Positions 1 through 12,095 are shown, counted from the stretch's first letter. The stretch is 24,929 nt of DNA from Ophiosphaerella korrae (GCA_028456385.1 JALNQF010000527.1:1-24929), one strand, 5' to 3'. Program-made: numbers and translations. Notes: generated by a model from the letters alone, not told the origin.

Positions 1-636
1 CCTAGATAGCTATAATATTAAATAAGAAAGCTTTCTCTATAGCTAAGAATACGAGCCCTCTCTTTATAGCTTTACGTGTAATATTATAGTAGTCTATACC
101 TAGAAAAGTGTTAAGTATAAATACTTAGATAGAGCCCTTAGAGTTTTTAGGTAACTTAAATAACTTACTACTAAGAATTCTTTTAAGTTAGTCTAGTTGT
201 AATTAATTAAAGCTAATAGCAATGCTCTATTCTACTAGTACTTACTATAACTAGTTCTCTTTCTCTTTTAATCTTTTATCTAAGGCTAAGTTAATAATCT
301 AGTAGTCTTCTACTTATACTAATAGAAGCCTAATAGTAGTTTTATAGCCTTCTATAAAGAGCTTCTCTATATCTACTTTTTAGTCCTTTAAAAGGATTAC
401 AAGTAAGTTACTAGGAAGTATAAGAGGTGTAAGAGATAAGGCTCTTTAATAGTTTTTGTCTAACTTTTAAAATAATTCTTTAAGCTTTTAGAATACTATA
501 TAGATTGTAAATACTAGAATTAAGAGTAAGTAGTGTTTAATTACCTAATTTATAGTATAGCTTATAACATGTATAGTAGTAGAGAGGTTTATTATAGGAG
601 TTTATAGATAGAAGAGGTAAACTTAGCTTAAGTTAA

Positions 637-730
637 GCTCTAGGCACAAGAGTAGCGAGCGCAACTAATTAAATACGTTAGTTAGCAACTAACGAGTGCG
701 ATTAGCTCCTAGGAAGCCCTAGTATCTTAG
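637..730. other. Pocket of surviving CpA/TpG with short inverted repeat
   Basis: This stretch holds about seven of the 42 surviving CpA/TpG sites counted in the first 1.7 kb, all in purine-CpA or TpG-pyrimidine context. It includes a 7-bp perfect stem with a 3-base loop at 677-693 (arms GTTAGTT and AACTAAC). Further copies of the CAACTAA-like core lie just upstream (about 662-668). It may be a terminal repeat or subterminal motif of a transposon, but no partner copy was found in the window. Confidence 0.3.
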
Positions 731-1300
731 CGCACGTTTAGTTTAACGTAGAGCCTACTACCTTTCTACTCCTATTACCTATATACAAGCAACTTTACTA
801 TAAATACCTACATCTTACTTCTACCTCTACTTCTAAGTAGACTAAGATAGTCCTACTCGCAATACCTCTACGCTATAGCTAGCTAGAGTTATATTAGCTA
901 AAAGTAAAGAAACCTACTTTCTTAACTATTTTCTCCTAACTAATATACTATAATAGGAGAATAATCTCTCTATATATAGATACCTCTAATAAGGCTAAGA
1001 CATCTTTTATCCTTTACTAGTTATATCCTATATACTTATTATATAATCTAATAGCCCTAAGCTAAATTAGCTCACCTCCTTAATAGATTATCTTACAATT
1101 AAAGAACTTGTTATTACCTTTTTAATCGTTGTAATCGCCTATATGCTTCTTTAGTAGTATCTAAACCTTAGAGTACAAGAAGTATAGCTATATCTACTAG
1201 GAACTAGCCTAGCTCTTAACCTTATTTTCTCCTTTATTATCTTTAGAGTTAATATATAGAAGGCTCTAGAACGAGCCTTTCTATTACTATTAGGCTAAAC
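721..1300 (+). pseudogene. Weak candidate relic of a Gypsy-type RNase H region
   Basis: In the frame starting at 721 the RIP-damaged translation contains LYIDTS (970-987), like the Y-[IV]-D-A-S start of a Ty3/Gypsy RNase H domain. About 55 codons later SPICFFSS (1135-1158) and then KKYSYIY*ELA (1177-1209) resemble the PI-F-SR ... E--Y-----E-A block of the same domain. Order and rough spacing fit, but the family usually has somewhat shorter spacing. Stops are about one in ten codons, no better than neighbouring frames, so the case rests only on these motifs. No reverse transcriptase or integrase could be recognised on either side. It could be coincidence. Confidence 0.2.
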
Positions 1301-1534
1301 TAATCTAAATAGGATTCTTATTAAGGTTCGTGTTAACTTAGAGAGAGAGAATTTGTTAATAATAATCTAGTATTTATATATCTAGCTTGTGTTAGAGTAG
1401 ATAATTATAGTTAAGATAGTTTAAGGAATTATTATTAGTTGTATTATTGTCTCTATCGTGTTCTAGGCTATAGGCGTTAGTATATCTACTTAATAGGTCC
1501 CTTAGTTTTTTTTAAGGAATGTTATCTTATATTT

Positions 1535-1542
1535 AGGGGGGA
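1535..1542 (+). other. Polypurine tract (possible LTR-element 3' end)
   Basis: A run of six G between A residues stands out in a region where long G runs are rare. LTR retrotransposons carry such a tract immediately upstream of the 3' LTR. A TATATAG sequence lies about 150 bases downstream (1691). No paired LTR copy was found, so this is only suggestive. Confidence 0.25.
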
Positions 1543-1545
1543 CAA

Positions 1546-4500
1546 TATTTTATTAGCTTATAGTAATACTCTAGTTATTCTAGGTCTATTATAGTAGCTT
1601 ACTTTAACAACTCTAGAATATTTAATAGCTTTAGTATATTTTACTTACTATAATTAGTTGTATAGTCGCTTGTAGCTACAGAGTTAGCTTTATATAGATT
1701 CTAGATAAATATTAGGCTTTACTAGTACGTAACTAAATACTTTTAATATTCTCTAGCTTAAATAAAAAGGGTTAATGTATTATAGAATTTATTAACCTAC
1801 TTTCTTTATCTTAGTCTTAACGCCTAGCTCGTTGTTTTTAGAGATTAAGAGAATTATTTTAGTGTCGTAAGTATAAAGGGTTCGCACAAGCCCCTATATA
1901 GGAGGCAATTAGTAATAATAAAGGATTATAAGTATAGCTAATCTATCGTTCTTTAAAGCTAACAAGAAACAAGATAATAGCTATAACTCTATATAATTCT
2001 ATTATAAACTTAGAAAGCCCTTTAATAGGCTCTAAACATATCTAGACTAGTAATTATAGGTAATTTTTAAAGATAAGCCTCTTGTGTAGTATTTACTAAC
2101 CCCTATTTTTAGTCTTAGGTTAATCTATATTAACACTATAATTAATATAGAGAACTCGCCTCTTACACCTCTTTAGATAACTTTACCTGCACCTATTACT
2201 ACTATAGTTAAAATAGAAAATTTACCTCTTTTACCTCTTTATATACTTTTACGTACGTTTATAGTGTAGATTATATAATAAGAGAGCTTATACGTAACTA
2301 AGCTTTATACCTTAGCTACGCATTCTAGTATCTATACTTAGTTAGATATTTTCTCCTTTTATGTTAGTTAACTATTTTAGAATTCTCTTTTCTTACTTAT
2401 ACTTAACACTATACTACATCCTCTTATTATTATTATAGTATTAGTGTTTTAGCAAAATATACGTTTTAACCTAGTAGCTTTCTAGTTAGATCTAGTTTCT
2501 AAATTAGAACTTATAGTTTCTCTCCTTTGTCTATTACACCTACCTTTATCTCTAAAGCTATTATACTTGTATAGTAGGTATTTTATATTAATAAACGTCT
2601 ACCTTTATATTAGAATTTCCTTTTTACCTCTATAATTATATTATTACTAATTATAGCTCTAGAATTCTTTAGGTTCTTATATATCTACTTAGAATCTAGA
2701 GCAATATTTACAAGTGTTTAATTAATCTTATTAAGCGACTACAAACTAATATAATACGCTTACGCGTTAGTTAGAAAACTACCTTAGAGCTATATTACCT
2801 TCTACAATAAGCTCCTAATTACTATAAGATATACTAGACTTATCTACTACGTAATCGTAAATTATTTATTAGATAGCAAATTATTACTCTTCCCTTAATA
2901 GTACGTAGTAATCTCTTAATTAGTAGAGAGTAGAGATATATTAGCCTATTAATTAACCTTATCTACGCGTATTTGTAGCGTTTTAGATAGGGTCTAGAAA
3001 CGCTCTCTTTTAACTTAATAGTAGTAATAATTCGTAGCTATATAAAGGAGGTAGGATAAATTACTATATATTAGTATAATACGTAAGTTCTAGCTAACTT
3101 GTAGGTAGGTAGCAAGTATTAGTACCTCTTTTAACCTACTTCTTTTTTATATAAGTTTTTTTATTGTACCTTTATTTCTAGACGCCTATTAGTTAAACTA
3201 CACTTTAGTATTAATTAAGGTATAATATCTCTACTCTAATTTATACTTAGCTACTTCTAGTCCTATATATAGTTTCTCTAAAAGTTAATTTAAGGCTTAT
3301 TAGTAGGCGGCTTTAGTTCTAGCTAAGATTTAAGAGATAAGATCTAGCACTATTAATAATAGGCTTAGTTGTAATACTCTAGGTATAGACCTACTATAAT
3401 ATAGCATTAACGATATAGGGAGCAAAACTAGCGCTACACCCTATAGCTAAGGTTATTCTAAGATTATATACTAGGGTATTCTTCTTATTTCTAATAATAC
3501 TAGGCTTATACTTAGTACTTATAAAGCTTCTACGTAGGCTTAGGAGAACTATACTAGTAGAAGATTCCTAATGTTAGGTATATTAAGTCTAAATACCTAA
3601 TACAAGTCTTTAGTTATATATCTTAAATTCTTTATCTTATATACGCTAAGCCTCTTCTATTTAACTTTTCTAATATATATAACTATACCTAAGTTTACTA
3701 TAAATGTTTATACCTCTAGTATATAGTTTAGACGTAGTATACAAAGTACTAGGAAACGTGTATTGTAATAAGGACTGTATAAGAGTTAATTACGTGTTAT
3801 AAAGTTAAGAGAACAACTTATCTAGTCTTGTACGATTTTACTTAGTGTAAGTTTATCTAAATAGTATATTACGCCTTTATCTTTACTAGACCGCGATATT
3901 ATATAGAGTAATACAGAGGTTTAGAACCTTTACGATTTCTAATAGATTTAACCTTTAGAAATAACTTTAGTTAAATAAAGAACTACTAGATTAGGTAGGA
4001 CTACTATATTATCGTGTTAGGTACGTTAACCTTTTTTAGAGTAGTTAGCGTGCTAACTCCCCTAACTACTATACGCACCCTAGTAATATGTTAGAACCCT
4101 AGATACCCTATACACATAGGAGATCGCGATAATAATAATAGTATAAGTAAATCGCCCTAAAGCAATATATAGGTTAGGAGTTATAATACCCCTAAAAGGA
4201 GCTAACGTAATACTCTCTACTTACAATCTACTCTCTATATTCTTTAAGATAATAGCGCTAGGTCTAAAATTATACTTACTAAAAGTATAGCGTCTTACTT
4301 CCTAATTAATAGAGAGATAAGTAAGTAGGCGTTATATATATATGCCCTCCTAATCCTTTAACTTATTACCTTACTACGTCCTTTAGTCCTTTACTAGTTA
4401 CGTCCTTTAGTTACCTTACTATATATATCCTCTATCTATTATAGCGCCCTAACTAGTCTTTCTTAATTTACTTAAGCTAGCAACTATAGATAGTTTGTTA

Positions 4501-5230
4501 ATCCTAGCCTTTATCTTCGCAGTACTTACTATAGTAATAACCTCTATATATATTTTAGCTTTTTAGAGAACTATAGCATCTATTAATAGAATACTTCTAC
4601 GTAGAGAGTACTTTTTTATCTTACTTATTACTCCCTTTATTACTTTTAGCATCTATAAAGCTAAGAGGGTACTTAGCCTAGCTTTCTAGCTACTACTAGA
4701 TATTACTATAATCGAGAAGTTAGTTCTTAAGGTGTATGTTCTACAATACAGGAGGAAATCTACTAATAAGGGTATAGTTCCTTTAGCTACTAATACTAGA
4801 TAACTTTTAAAATACTATCTATTGCGCTACTATAATTACTACTAGACTACTAATAGTATACTAGTACCTATCTAACGTATAGGCCCTCCTCTAGTATCCC
4901 TTTAGGAATAGCGCTAACTCTCTAAGTATCGTGCTTTACCTCTTCCTTGTATTAGCCTTTATCTAACTTAAGATTAGCTAAATACTTTAAAGGTCTCTAG
5001 AAGTTATAGGTATTATATATATTATTACAATCTTCTACGTAATTATTACTTCTATTAGTGTTAGCTTTATATCGATTTATAATAAGTATTTAAGTTCTCT
5101 AGTAAGTTAGTAGTCTATATAAAGTCCTTAGCTTATATCTATAGGTATAATATACCTTAGAATTTAGCGTACTACTCGCCTTATCTTAGAGGAAATACTA
5201 GAAAAGAGTTGTTAGACTTTGTAATAGAGC
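1546..5230. other. RIP-degraded DNA without recognisable gene
   Basis: No recognisable domain or intact frame. A + frame from 2595 to about 3050 has somewhat fewer stops (about one in twenty codons at first), but its translation matches nothing I know and the stop density rises downstream. Around 4376-4412 a degenerate direct repeat (ACGTCCTTTAG, copies 24 bases apart) is visible. Several short AATAAT runs occur near 4130. I see no RNA gene, terminator or clear promoter. Confidence 0.5.
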
Positions 5231-5231
5231 T

Positions 5232-5725
5232 ACACAATAGAGTAAAGATTTTAGATACATTAATACTATAGAGCTACACCCTATAGGAGCGTAAGTATAA
5301 GCCTATTACTACTCTACAACACTAACTAGGGGTTAGTTAAGGCTAAGGTTCTATTCAGAACTCTACTACAGCTCTATCGATACTATAAGCACTACCTAGT
5401 ATAGTATTAAATTATTATTAGGGTTCTATCCCTATTCTATAATAATTACTACTCCTCCTACGCTTATACAAACTCTTTCTCTTATACTTTATCTCTAATC
5501 TACTAAACTAACCTAAGAAGTCCCTAAGCGCTATTAGCAGGACCCTATAGTATAGTTAGATATATCTTACCTTATTAAAGAGAGTCTTTAGTACTTTAGT
5601 ACTATTATTTATACTTTGTATTAGTAGTTCCCTTTATTTTAATTAGTATATATAGGCAAAACTTAGCTCTATAAACTTTTCTCTCCTTTATTTACTAGTC
5701 TTATTCTATATTTGTATTTATTATA
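5232..5725 (+). repeat. LTR-like dispersed repeat, copy A
   Basis: This segment shares blocks of clear similarity, in the same orientation and order, with 13888-14312. They are the ACTACTCTACAAC block (5309), the TCTACTAAACTA block (about 5499), and a strongly matching 3' part from about 5590 to 5725 that contains GTATATATAGGC. Differences in the 3' part are almost all transitions, as expected for two copies mutated independently by RIP. Copy A carries roughly 70 bases more in the middle (about 5515-5590). A TATA-like box about 75 bases from the end of similarity, and loss of similarity on both sides, suggest a long terminal repeat. The ends lack obvious TG...CA, which RIP may have erased. 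Confidence 0.5.
5646..5656 (+). promoter_or_regulatory. TATA-like box in LTR-like copy A
   Basis: GTATATATAGG is conserved exactly in copy B (from 14227), while neighbouring positions differ. It sits where a retroelement LTR would have its promoter. The region is rich in TATA by chance, so conservation between the copies is the only real support. Confidence 0.35.
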
Positions 5726-8690
5726 GCTATATCTTACTACGTCTACAATCTTTTACTTTCTAACCTTTATTATTAGCATAGCTCTTAACACCTATCTAGG
5801 GGCTGCTAGTCCTTTCTAATTTCTAAATTTCCTTGTCCTAATATTTAGCTATTATAGTTTCTTAGTATTTGCCTTAAGCTTCTTGTTCTATTAGCTAGAT
5901 AAGATACTTGTTAAGGCTAAGAGGTAAAAATAGATTAGCTTAATTATTAGGATTACAACTATAGTAAGATTTTTAAAGATTTTAAAGTAGCTAAGTTACC
6001 TATCTCGTAATACTTTTATAGTGTTATATAGTATTAGACCTATTTGTATATTCTATATACTTAGCTTATTATTATAGAAAGGTCTATATTAATATATTAA
6101 CTACTAGTACGTTAATGTTGTCTTAAAAGACGCGTTATTTCCGTACCTTTCTAAGTAATTTAAGCTAGTCCCTTGCCCTTACTCTTATACTTAGAGAGGG
6201 TTAACTAGACTAGGTTCTATTAATATAGTCTAGCGCAGTATTATAGTTTATAGATACCTAAGCCTAACTACTTATAGTAGCTTCTACTTCTATATTTATA
6301 ACTTAAGCGTATTCTATTTATACTACTTAATATAGACCTATATATTTCTTAGAGTTAACTTTTTACTAGTTATTCTACTTACTATTTATTTACTACACTA
6401 TTAGTTAATTAGTCTATTCTCTCTACGCAATAATATATAATTATATAGTAGTATAGTATAAGTATACTTACTTCTAATATATTGTACGAACTTAGTGTAA
6501 AGCGTATCTAAAAACTTAAAAGAGATATCCTCTAAATATAGTAGTAATATAAGAGGAATTATATTTTACTTATATTAAAAACGTTAAACTAATATTATCT
6601 ATAGAGAGGAACACCTCTATAATAATTATAGTATACCTTTAGAATATGCACCTAATTTTTAAGTATTCTAACTTCTACTAGGCGACTATAAAGGATCCTA
6701 AAGTAAAGTATCTTAGTAGTCTATTATAGATATATTTTAGGTAATTTTACTTTCCTAATATTAGAATAGATACGAGACTAAATATATCTACTCCTATCTT
6801 ACTCGATATTTATGCTTAATATATTTATGTAATATCGTTCTAGTATAAATAGAACTAATATAGCTAACTAATTAGTAATTAATTGTTTACACCCTAATAC
6901 ATGTAGACGACCCTATTATTACTATTATAAGATTTTTTAAAGTTTTAATATATTTAACTCTAGGTATATATTTATACAATTTAATTATAGTTTATAGCGT
7001 TATAGGAGGTTAATATTATAGCTAAGAGTTAACCTTAGTAGTACTAGCGCACTACTATCTACTACCTCTTTAGTAGTATTAGCTTAATTATACCTATCTC
7101 TAGCAACTTAAGAGCTTTTACAAGATTTTTAAGCTATCTTAATACTATTCTAGAGTTCTTTTTTAGCGTTGTGCGTAAGTTAAGCCTCTACGTAATTGTA
7201 AGCTTTTTAAACCTTTATAGCGTTGCGAGTAGCCTTAGCTACTACGCAATTTTAGTAGTAAAAAGTTTTATAGAACCCTATATAGGTAGAAATATTTACG
7301 CTTATATAGTTAAGGTAACAATACTTTAACTACTTATAGCTTTAACCTAGAAAATTACTTCTAAGATTAGGCTATATACTTCTAAGCGCGTTTTCTTTTA
7401 AGAGAAAGTCTTTTATAGATTTATAAATAAACTAGACTTTTAGAGCCTAAGATATTATAATTTTAGTAAGTCTTTTAGAAGAATTAAGTATAGATCTTTT
7501 AATAATGTCTATTGTAACCTTATTAGGATCTTACCTTAATAGTAAGTTAGGCTTAACTCTAGAGAGAATAGTAAAGTATAACTATTCTAGGCTTAATAGT
7601 TACTTTATAAAGAGTACCTACTAAATATATAGAATAAATTCGTCTCTATTATCTAAGTTGCGTATTAAAATATTGTAGCTATAAAAGACGTATAAAGAGA
7701 GGATTATCTATAAGCTTTAAGTAAGGAAATTGTTAGAATAGCTATAGGTAAGATATATACAGGTTAAGTAGTTAAAGAACTATAACTATACTAGTAGGTA
7801 TATTTATAGAAGAATACTTAAAGAAGTAAGAGGATTATAAGTAAAGTAGTAAGTAGCTAAGTAGAGTAAGTAGCTAAGTAGTAATTTAATATTACGTAGC
7901 TAGTTAACTATGTTAATAGGTGATATTAAAAAATAATAGAGATAATTTAGTACTTAATATCTCTACTATTAGTAAAGAGGGTAGCCTAGCTACTCTAGTT
8001 ATACTCTTATAAGGTAGCGAAGAACCCTTACTATAGACGTTAGGTAATAGCGCTAAGATAAAAGATTTTTGCTAAAAGAGGAGGATATTTATCTTAGATA
8101 TTCTTTTAATTAAACTATAGTTACTTATTTAGCTAATTCCTACTATAAGGTAGTCTATGCAGACTACTAAATATCGTGCTAGAGCTCTAATAGTAACGCT
8201 AGACTTAGACTACGATCTATTAACACTACCTTTAGCCCTAACTAGAGAACGCTTAAGGAAGTAGTATACGTAAGTACTTAATACTTACTAGTTACTATAG
8301 ACGTAGACAAAGGTACTATAGGTAACCTAGACTAGTACCTAGGCAACTAGGTCGCAATTAGCGTAAAATAGCAATACGTTTAGCTAGTTTTATAGCTAGT
8401 ATAAGGTATACCTTATAAACTATATCCTCTTTAATAGCTTATAGATAGAAAGCTATAAGCTAGGCCTTAATCCAAGTAAGAATTATATAAGCTTTTCTTA
8501 TTACACTTTACTTTCTAAGAGTAGTATTAGTTATAAGCCTATATTAAATATTAGGGTAAATATTTATTATATAATAATTAGGTATACCTTATAAGATTAA
8601 CTTTTTTTATAGTACGTTTTACTTTCTCTATAATAATGTTATAAGTATAATATATATAATAGACTATACTATCGTAGCGTAGAAATCCCT
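5726..8690. other. RIP-degraded DNA without recognisable gene
   Basis: No coding domain, RNA gene or transposon end could be recognised. If copy A is a 5' LTR, this would be the start of the internal region, but no primer-binding site or gag-like sequence is visible after 5725. A short direct repeat (AAGTAGCTAAGTAG at 7851-7864 and 7868-7881, period 17) is present. One of the rare TGA triplets lies at 7921 and the only CCA I noticed lies at 8472. Confidence 0.45.
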
Positions 8691-8696
8691 AAGTTA

Positions 8697-9005
8697 AACG
8701 TTTGCAACTAAGATAGGTATAAAAATAATATATTTTATAGTAGCTATATATACTATACGCTTTACGCTTGTAATAAATAAGGTAGCTATAAGGTAAGAAA
8801 GGACTACGTAGGCATTTACTATAATAAAACTATAACTATTAGCGTTTTTAATTTTAAGCTCTATACTAGAAAGTAAACGTACTATCTATGTGTTAATTAA
8901 AGTTAAGGGTTGCGTGTTGTCTCTATTACTAAGTTCCTCTAAGAGCTGTTTTAATTTAATATTAACTAAACTAGTATTATTATTATAATATAAAAGATTG
9001 TTAAA
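8697..9005 (-). pseudogene. Stop-poor minus-strand segment, unidentified
   Basis: On the minus strand, in the same phase as the candidate frame at 9813-10469, 103 codons are interrupted by only one TAG (8888-8886). The 63 codons from 8885 to 8697 are fully open, with no ATG. The translation is rich in Ile, Val, Leu, Ala and Tyr and could include a hydrophobic segment, but matches no family I know. At least one overlapping frame is also partly open here, so chance cannot be excluded. It may be the distal part of the same decayed gene as the 10 kb frame. Confidence 0.2.
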
Positions 9006-9812
9006 CTACTTAAGCGTAGTAGTAACCTATATATAGGGTAACAACTAATTTTCTAGAGGCTATCTATATAGCTATATAGCTAATAGAGTAAGCTAAGATA
9101 AAGATTTACTTTACGCGCTCTATATAGCTTCTAAATTATCTTTAAAGGTATAGAGATATAAGAGATTTATAGCTTCCTACCTATAGCTTATATTACTTTA
9201 GACTAAGTTAATATCTTTAGTATTACTTACAAAGAAGCCTATTGTATAGACTAGCTAAGTTCTAATAAAATAACTTACCTAGCTGTAGTTAGTTTTAAAT
9301 AAGTAAAAGATAAAGAGCGCTCTTTTTAGCTACTAAGTATTAGATGTTACAGCTTTAGGGAGTTGTATATTAGGTTCTAAGCTTTTAGCTTACTTAAGAA
9401 GTAGCGAGATAACTAATATATATAGATAGCCTGCGCCCTTGTAGTACTCTTGTCCTTAGCCTATTAGCTTACTACTTGTTAATAGGTTAATAGGCTAGTT
9501 ATCTAGAATATAAGCTTTTTAATCCCTAGCCTTAGTATAGAGTTACGCTAGTGCTATATTGTTATTTAGCCTAGAGAGCTAGAATAATTCTTTAGCCTAT
9601 ATAGCTAACCTAAAGAGTAGAGGAGGTAGCCTAAGTATAAGACTATTTAAGCTATTTATCTCTAGGTATATAAAATTTTTCTTTATAAAGTTCTTAGCGC
9701 TAAGCTAGAATAAAAGGTAGAATTTAAATATAGAGGTATAGTTAGACTAGAGCCCTATGCTTATAAAAAATATTTAAAAAAGTATACTTTTAAGTACTAA
9801 TTAATTAAAAGG
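9006..9812. other. RIP-degraded DNA, possible continuation of the minus-strand frame
   Basis: The minus-strand phase used at 9813-10469 continues through here with about one stop in twelve to fifteen codons, which is not clearly better than other frames. A small inverted repeat (AGCCTATTA at 9458 with TAATAGGCT at 9487) sits inside. The string TTAATAGGTTAATAGGC also occurs near 12660. Nothing else is recognisable. Confidence 0.3.
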
Positions 9813-10469
9813 TTATTTTATTAGGTATAGATTAAAGTAGTACGTCTCTAGAATACGTATAGCTATAGAGAGGTGTAAGGTGTTATTGTTAGATGTGTCC
9901 TTACCTACTTACTAGATACGTCTATTAGTTACTAAAACTAGGTTATAGGGGCTAAGGTAGCTTACTCTATATATATAGAGTAGTATAGTTAATATAAGGG
10001 TTCTCTAGGATAATATATTGTAGCTTTCTAATTCCTCTAATTCCTTTCTTAGGTCTTTAATTAACTTTAAATAATATCTTAAAGATAAAGATTATATACT
10101 AGCGTCTAGACTACTATTACAAAGGTAAGCTACTATATTAGCAAGTATAGAGAATTAAAGACTTATATTCTTAGTCTTAAGTTCTTTAATCTTGTTAGTC
10201 TAGTCGCTAGAAAAGCCTAGATAACTTCCTAGTAAGATAACAAGTGCACAGAACTTATCTATAAAGTAGTACGAGAGGTCAACCTCCTAGCTATCCTCTA
10301 GGCTAACCTCTAGGTTAACCTCTAGGCTATCCTCTAGGTTAACCTCTAGGTCAACCCCTAGATTAACCTCTAGGTTAACTCTAACCTCTAGGTTAACTCT
10401 AACTCCTAAGCTAACTTCTAAGTTATTAGAGAGGTAGACTTAGCCTTTACTAGTAATCTTAGAGTATCG
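9813..10469 (-). pseudogene. Decayed reading frame with acidic tetrapeptide repeats, unidentified
   Basis: Read from 10469 down to the TAA at 9815-9813, this frame has 8 internal TAA/TAG codons in 218, fewer than the roughly one in ten to fifteen seen in other frames I checked. No frameshift is needed. The first third is a tandem repeat whose unit reads Glu-Val-Asn/Asp-Leu. Every length change in it is 12 or 6 bases, so the frame is always kept, as expected of sequence once under coding constraint. After it comes a segment with a Lys/Glu-rich, possibly coiled-coil stretch (minus codons across 10080-10021, KDLRKELEELES). In-frame stops would be former Gln or Trp codons. Upstream in the same phase (10560-10520) several Cys codons cluster. 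The same phase can be followed with more stops to an ATG at about 12095. No protein family is recognised, so it could be a transposon ORF or a host gene relic. Confidence 0.35.
10283..10426. repeat. 12-bp tandem repeat (11 units plus two half units)
   Basis: Consensus CCTCTAGGTTAA on the + strand. Eleven 12-base units and two 6-base half units (10379-10384 and 10397-10402) total 144 bases. Units differ mostly by transitions. Two CpA in TCA context survive at or beside the array (10279-10281, 10351-10353), which is unusual for this window, and the unit at 10343 keeps GGTCAA. The pre-RIP unit was therefore probably ...GGTCAA. In the minus frame described at this locus the unit encodes Glu-Val-Asp/Asn-Leu. 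Confidence 0.9.
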
Positions 10470-12095
10470 TAACTTAGGGTAAGCTATATATTAATAATCT
10501 ATTTATCTCTTAACTAGCTATTTGTAAGTGCAACTTAAATAGGTATATCTTGTACAATTTAGCTTTAACTTGTTACACTTTTTCTACTTATTCTAGCCTA
10601 GATTAGATAAATTAGTACTATTTAGACGTTAACGCTAGCAATACTTATATATTAAATAGCTAGTCTTAGCTTATAGTTTTTGTTATTACGCTAAATCTTT
10701 TATACTAAGAGATAGTAAATAAAGGTATATAGTCTTCTAGTAAGTAAAGGTAAAGGTAATAAAATATATAGATATTTTAGCCTTATTAGGGTATTTGCAC
10801 CTATATTATATACTACAGTACTCTAGATATCTAGCTACTAAGTGTTAGCACCTCTTTACCTAAACTTACTAGTCTTATTAGATAATATAAGTATTATAGA
10901 GATACCTATAACTATAAAGAGTCTTATAGATTAAATAAAGCTCTTCTAATCTATCTATCTCTATAGAAGTAGCGCTTAGCCTAATAGATAAAGGATTAAC
11001 TAGGAGTAACTTTTAGGTATAAAAGACATATTATATAGCCTTACGCAAGAGGACAAAGAGAATGTAAACGAATTTAGAAGGTAATAAAGGCCTAGAGAAA
11101 AGCTAGAAACTAGTAAAGAATAAAACCTTAGAAAGTAATATATAGTACTACTATACAAATTACTTATATATATCTTAAGTAATAACTATAGTAAAGGCCT
11201 TAATAATAATTTAAGTAAAGAGTAACGTATAGTAGAGTATAACGTAAATAGTAATAGTAATAAAGAATACTTTTTTAATATCTATCTAATTATTTGTATT
11301 AATTTAAATATCTTAAATAGGATTGTAAAGGTAAGCTATCTTAAGGTTAGGTTCTATAGTAGCGGCCGCCTTAGGCCTTATACTACTACATTCTACTATA
11401 GAGTTAGGCGTCTTACTCTTTACCTTAGATAATTTTACTATAATATATAAGCTAGAAACAATTTAGTATATTATATAAATTAATACACCTTTTATATACT
11501 TAAGGTTTCTAAATACTTTTACTATACGCTAATAGATTAGCTCTATACTAACTATAGGGATACCTTTGCTCCTTAACTACTTATTAACCTAATCTATAAT
11601 TTCTTGTTTTTTATTAAAGGTAATAGAACGCTACTATATACTGTAATTATTCTCTTGTAGTTTGCAAGCAATTTCTTTAGTAATTTTTTGTGCTCTAAGT
11701 TACTACTACTTATAAGCTAGCGCTATCTACTTTACAAGAAATCTTTACTATATATCTTTATTCTCTAGCCTTAATAGGCTTTATACCTTAGCTACTAATA
11801 TTTTATCTATAATTCTTAATATATTATCTATATAGGCTTATGTATAACAACCTAGTATTCTAAGGCGTAAAGCTTAGACCTAGTAATTAAGTTAATCTAT
11901 ATAGCCCCTTATTTTGCGTAGTCTTGCTTACCTAATTTACTCTAGTAGTATAGGTACACCCCTATCTATTTAGCGTAGCTACGTCTAACTTCGCCTACCC
12001 TTTCTACTACTATACGCAACATCTAGCCTTATATACATAGCCTACCCCCTATTATATTTAGAAGCTCTAGGCTAGAGGGACGTAGCTTTTTGCAT
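10470..12095 (-). other. Possible upstream extension of the minus-strand frame
   Basis: The minus phase of the 9813-10469 frame continues without frameshift to an ATG at 12095-12093 (another at 12038). Some sub-blocks are stop-free, for example 49 codons from 11462 to 11316 across the G+C-rich point at 11362, and about 20 codons each near 11640-11700 and 11041-11100. Other sub-blocks have several stops, for example 11701-11760. Average stop density is close to background, so continuity is suggestive only. I recognise no domain and list this so the stretch is not left undescribed. Confidence 0.2.
11362..11369. other. G+C-only octamer GCGGCCGC
   Basis: A palindromic G+C octamer inside DNA of about one third G+C. 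It has no CpA or TpG, so RIP cannot attack it. Its CpGs being intact indicates little CpG deamination. A similar GGCGCGCC lies at 18255. Confidence 0.9.

Noticed and set aside
1..600. Stop-poor minus-strand frames with protein-like residues
   Set aside because: Two different minus phases are open in overlapping parts (notably 1-180), and the apparent continuity needed a frame change near 180. Stop density is not below background, so no coding claim is made.
2595..3270. + strand frame with coherent-looking translation
   Set aside because: About 17 stops in about 215 codons, which is background, and no family resemblance.
8157..8264. ATG-initiated + strand ORF of 35 codons
   Set aside because: Short, no motif. 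It is the exact reverse-complement register of the minus frame discussed at 9.8-12 kb, and stops follow densely after 8262.
11362..11369. NotI-type site as a cloning or vector artefact
   Set aside because: Flanking sequence on both sides is ordinary RIP DNA with no vector-like sequence.
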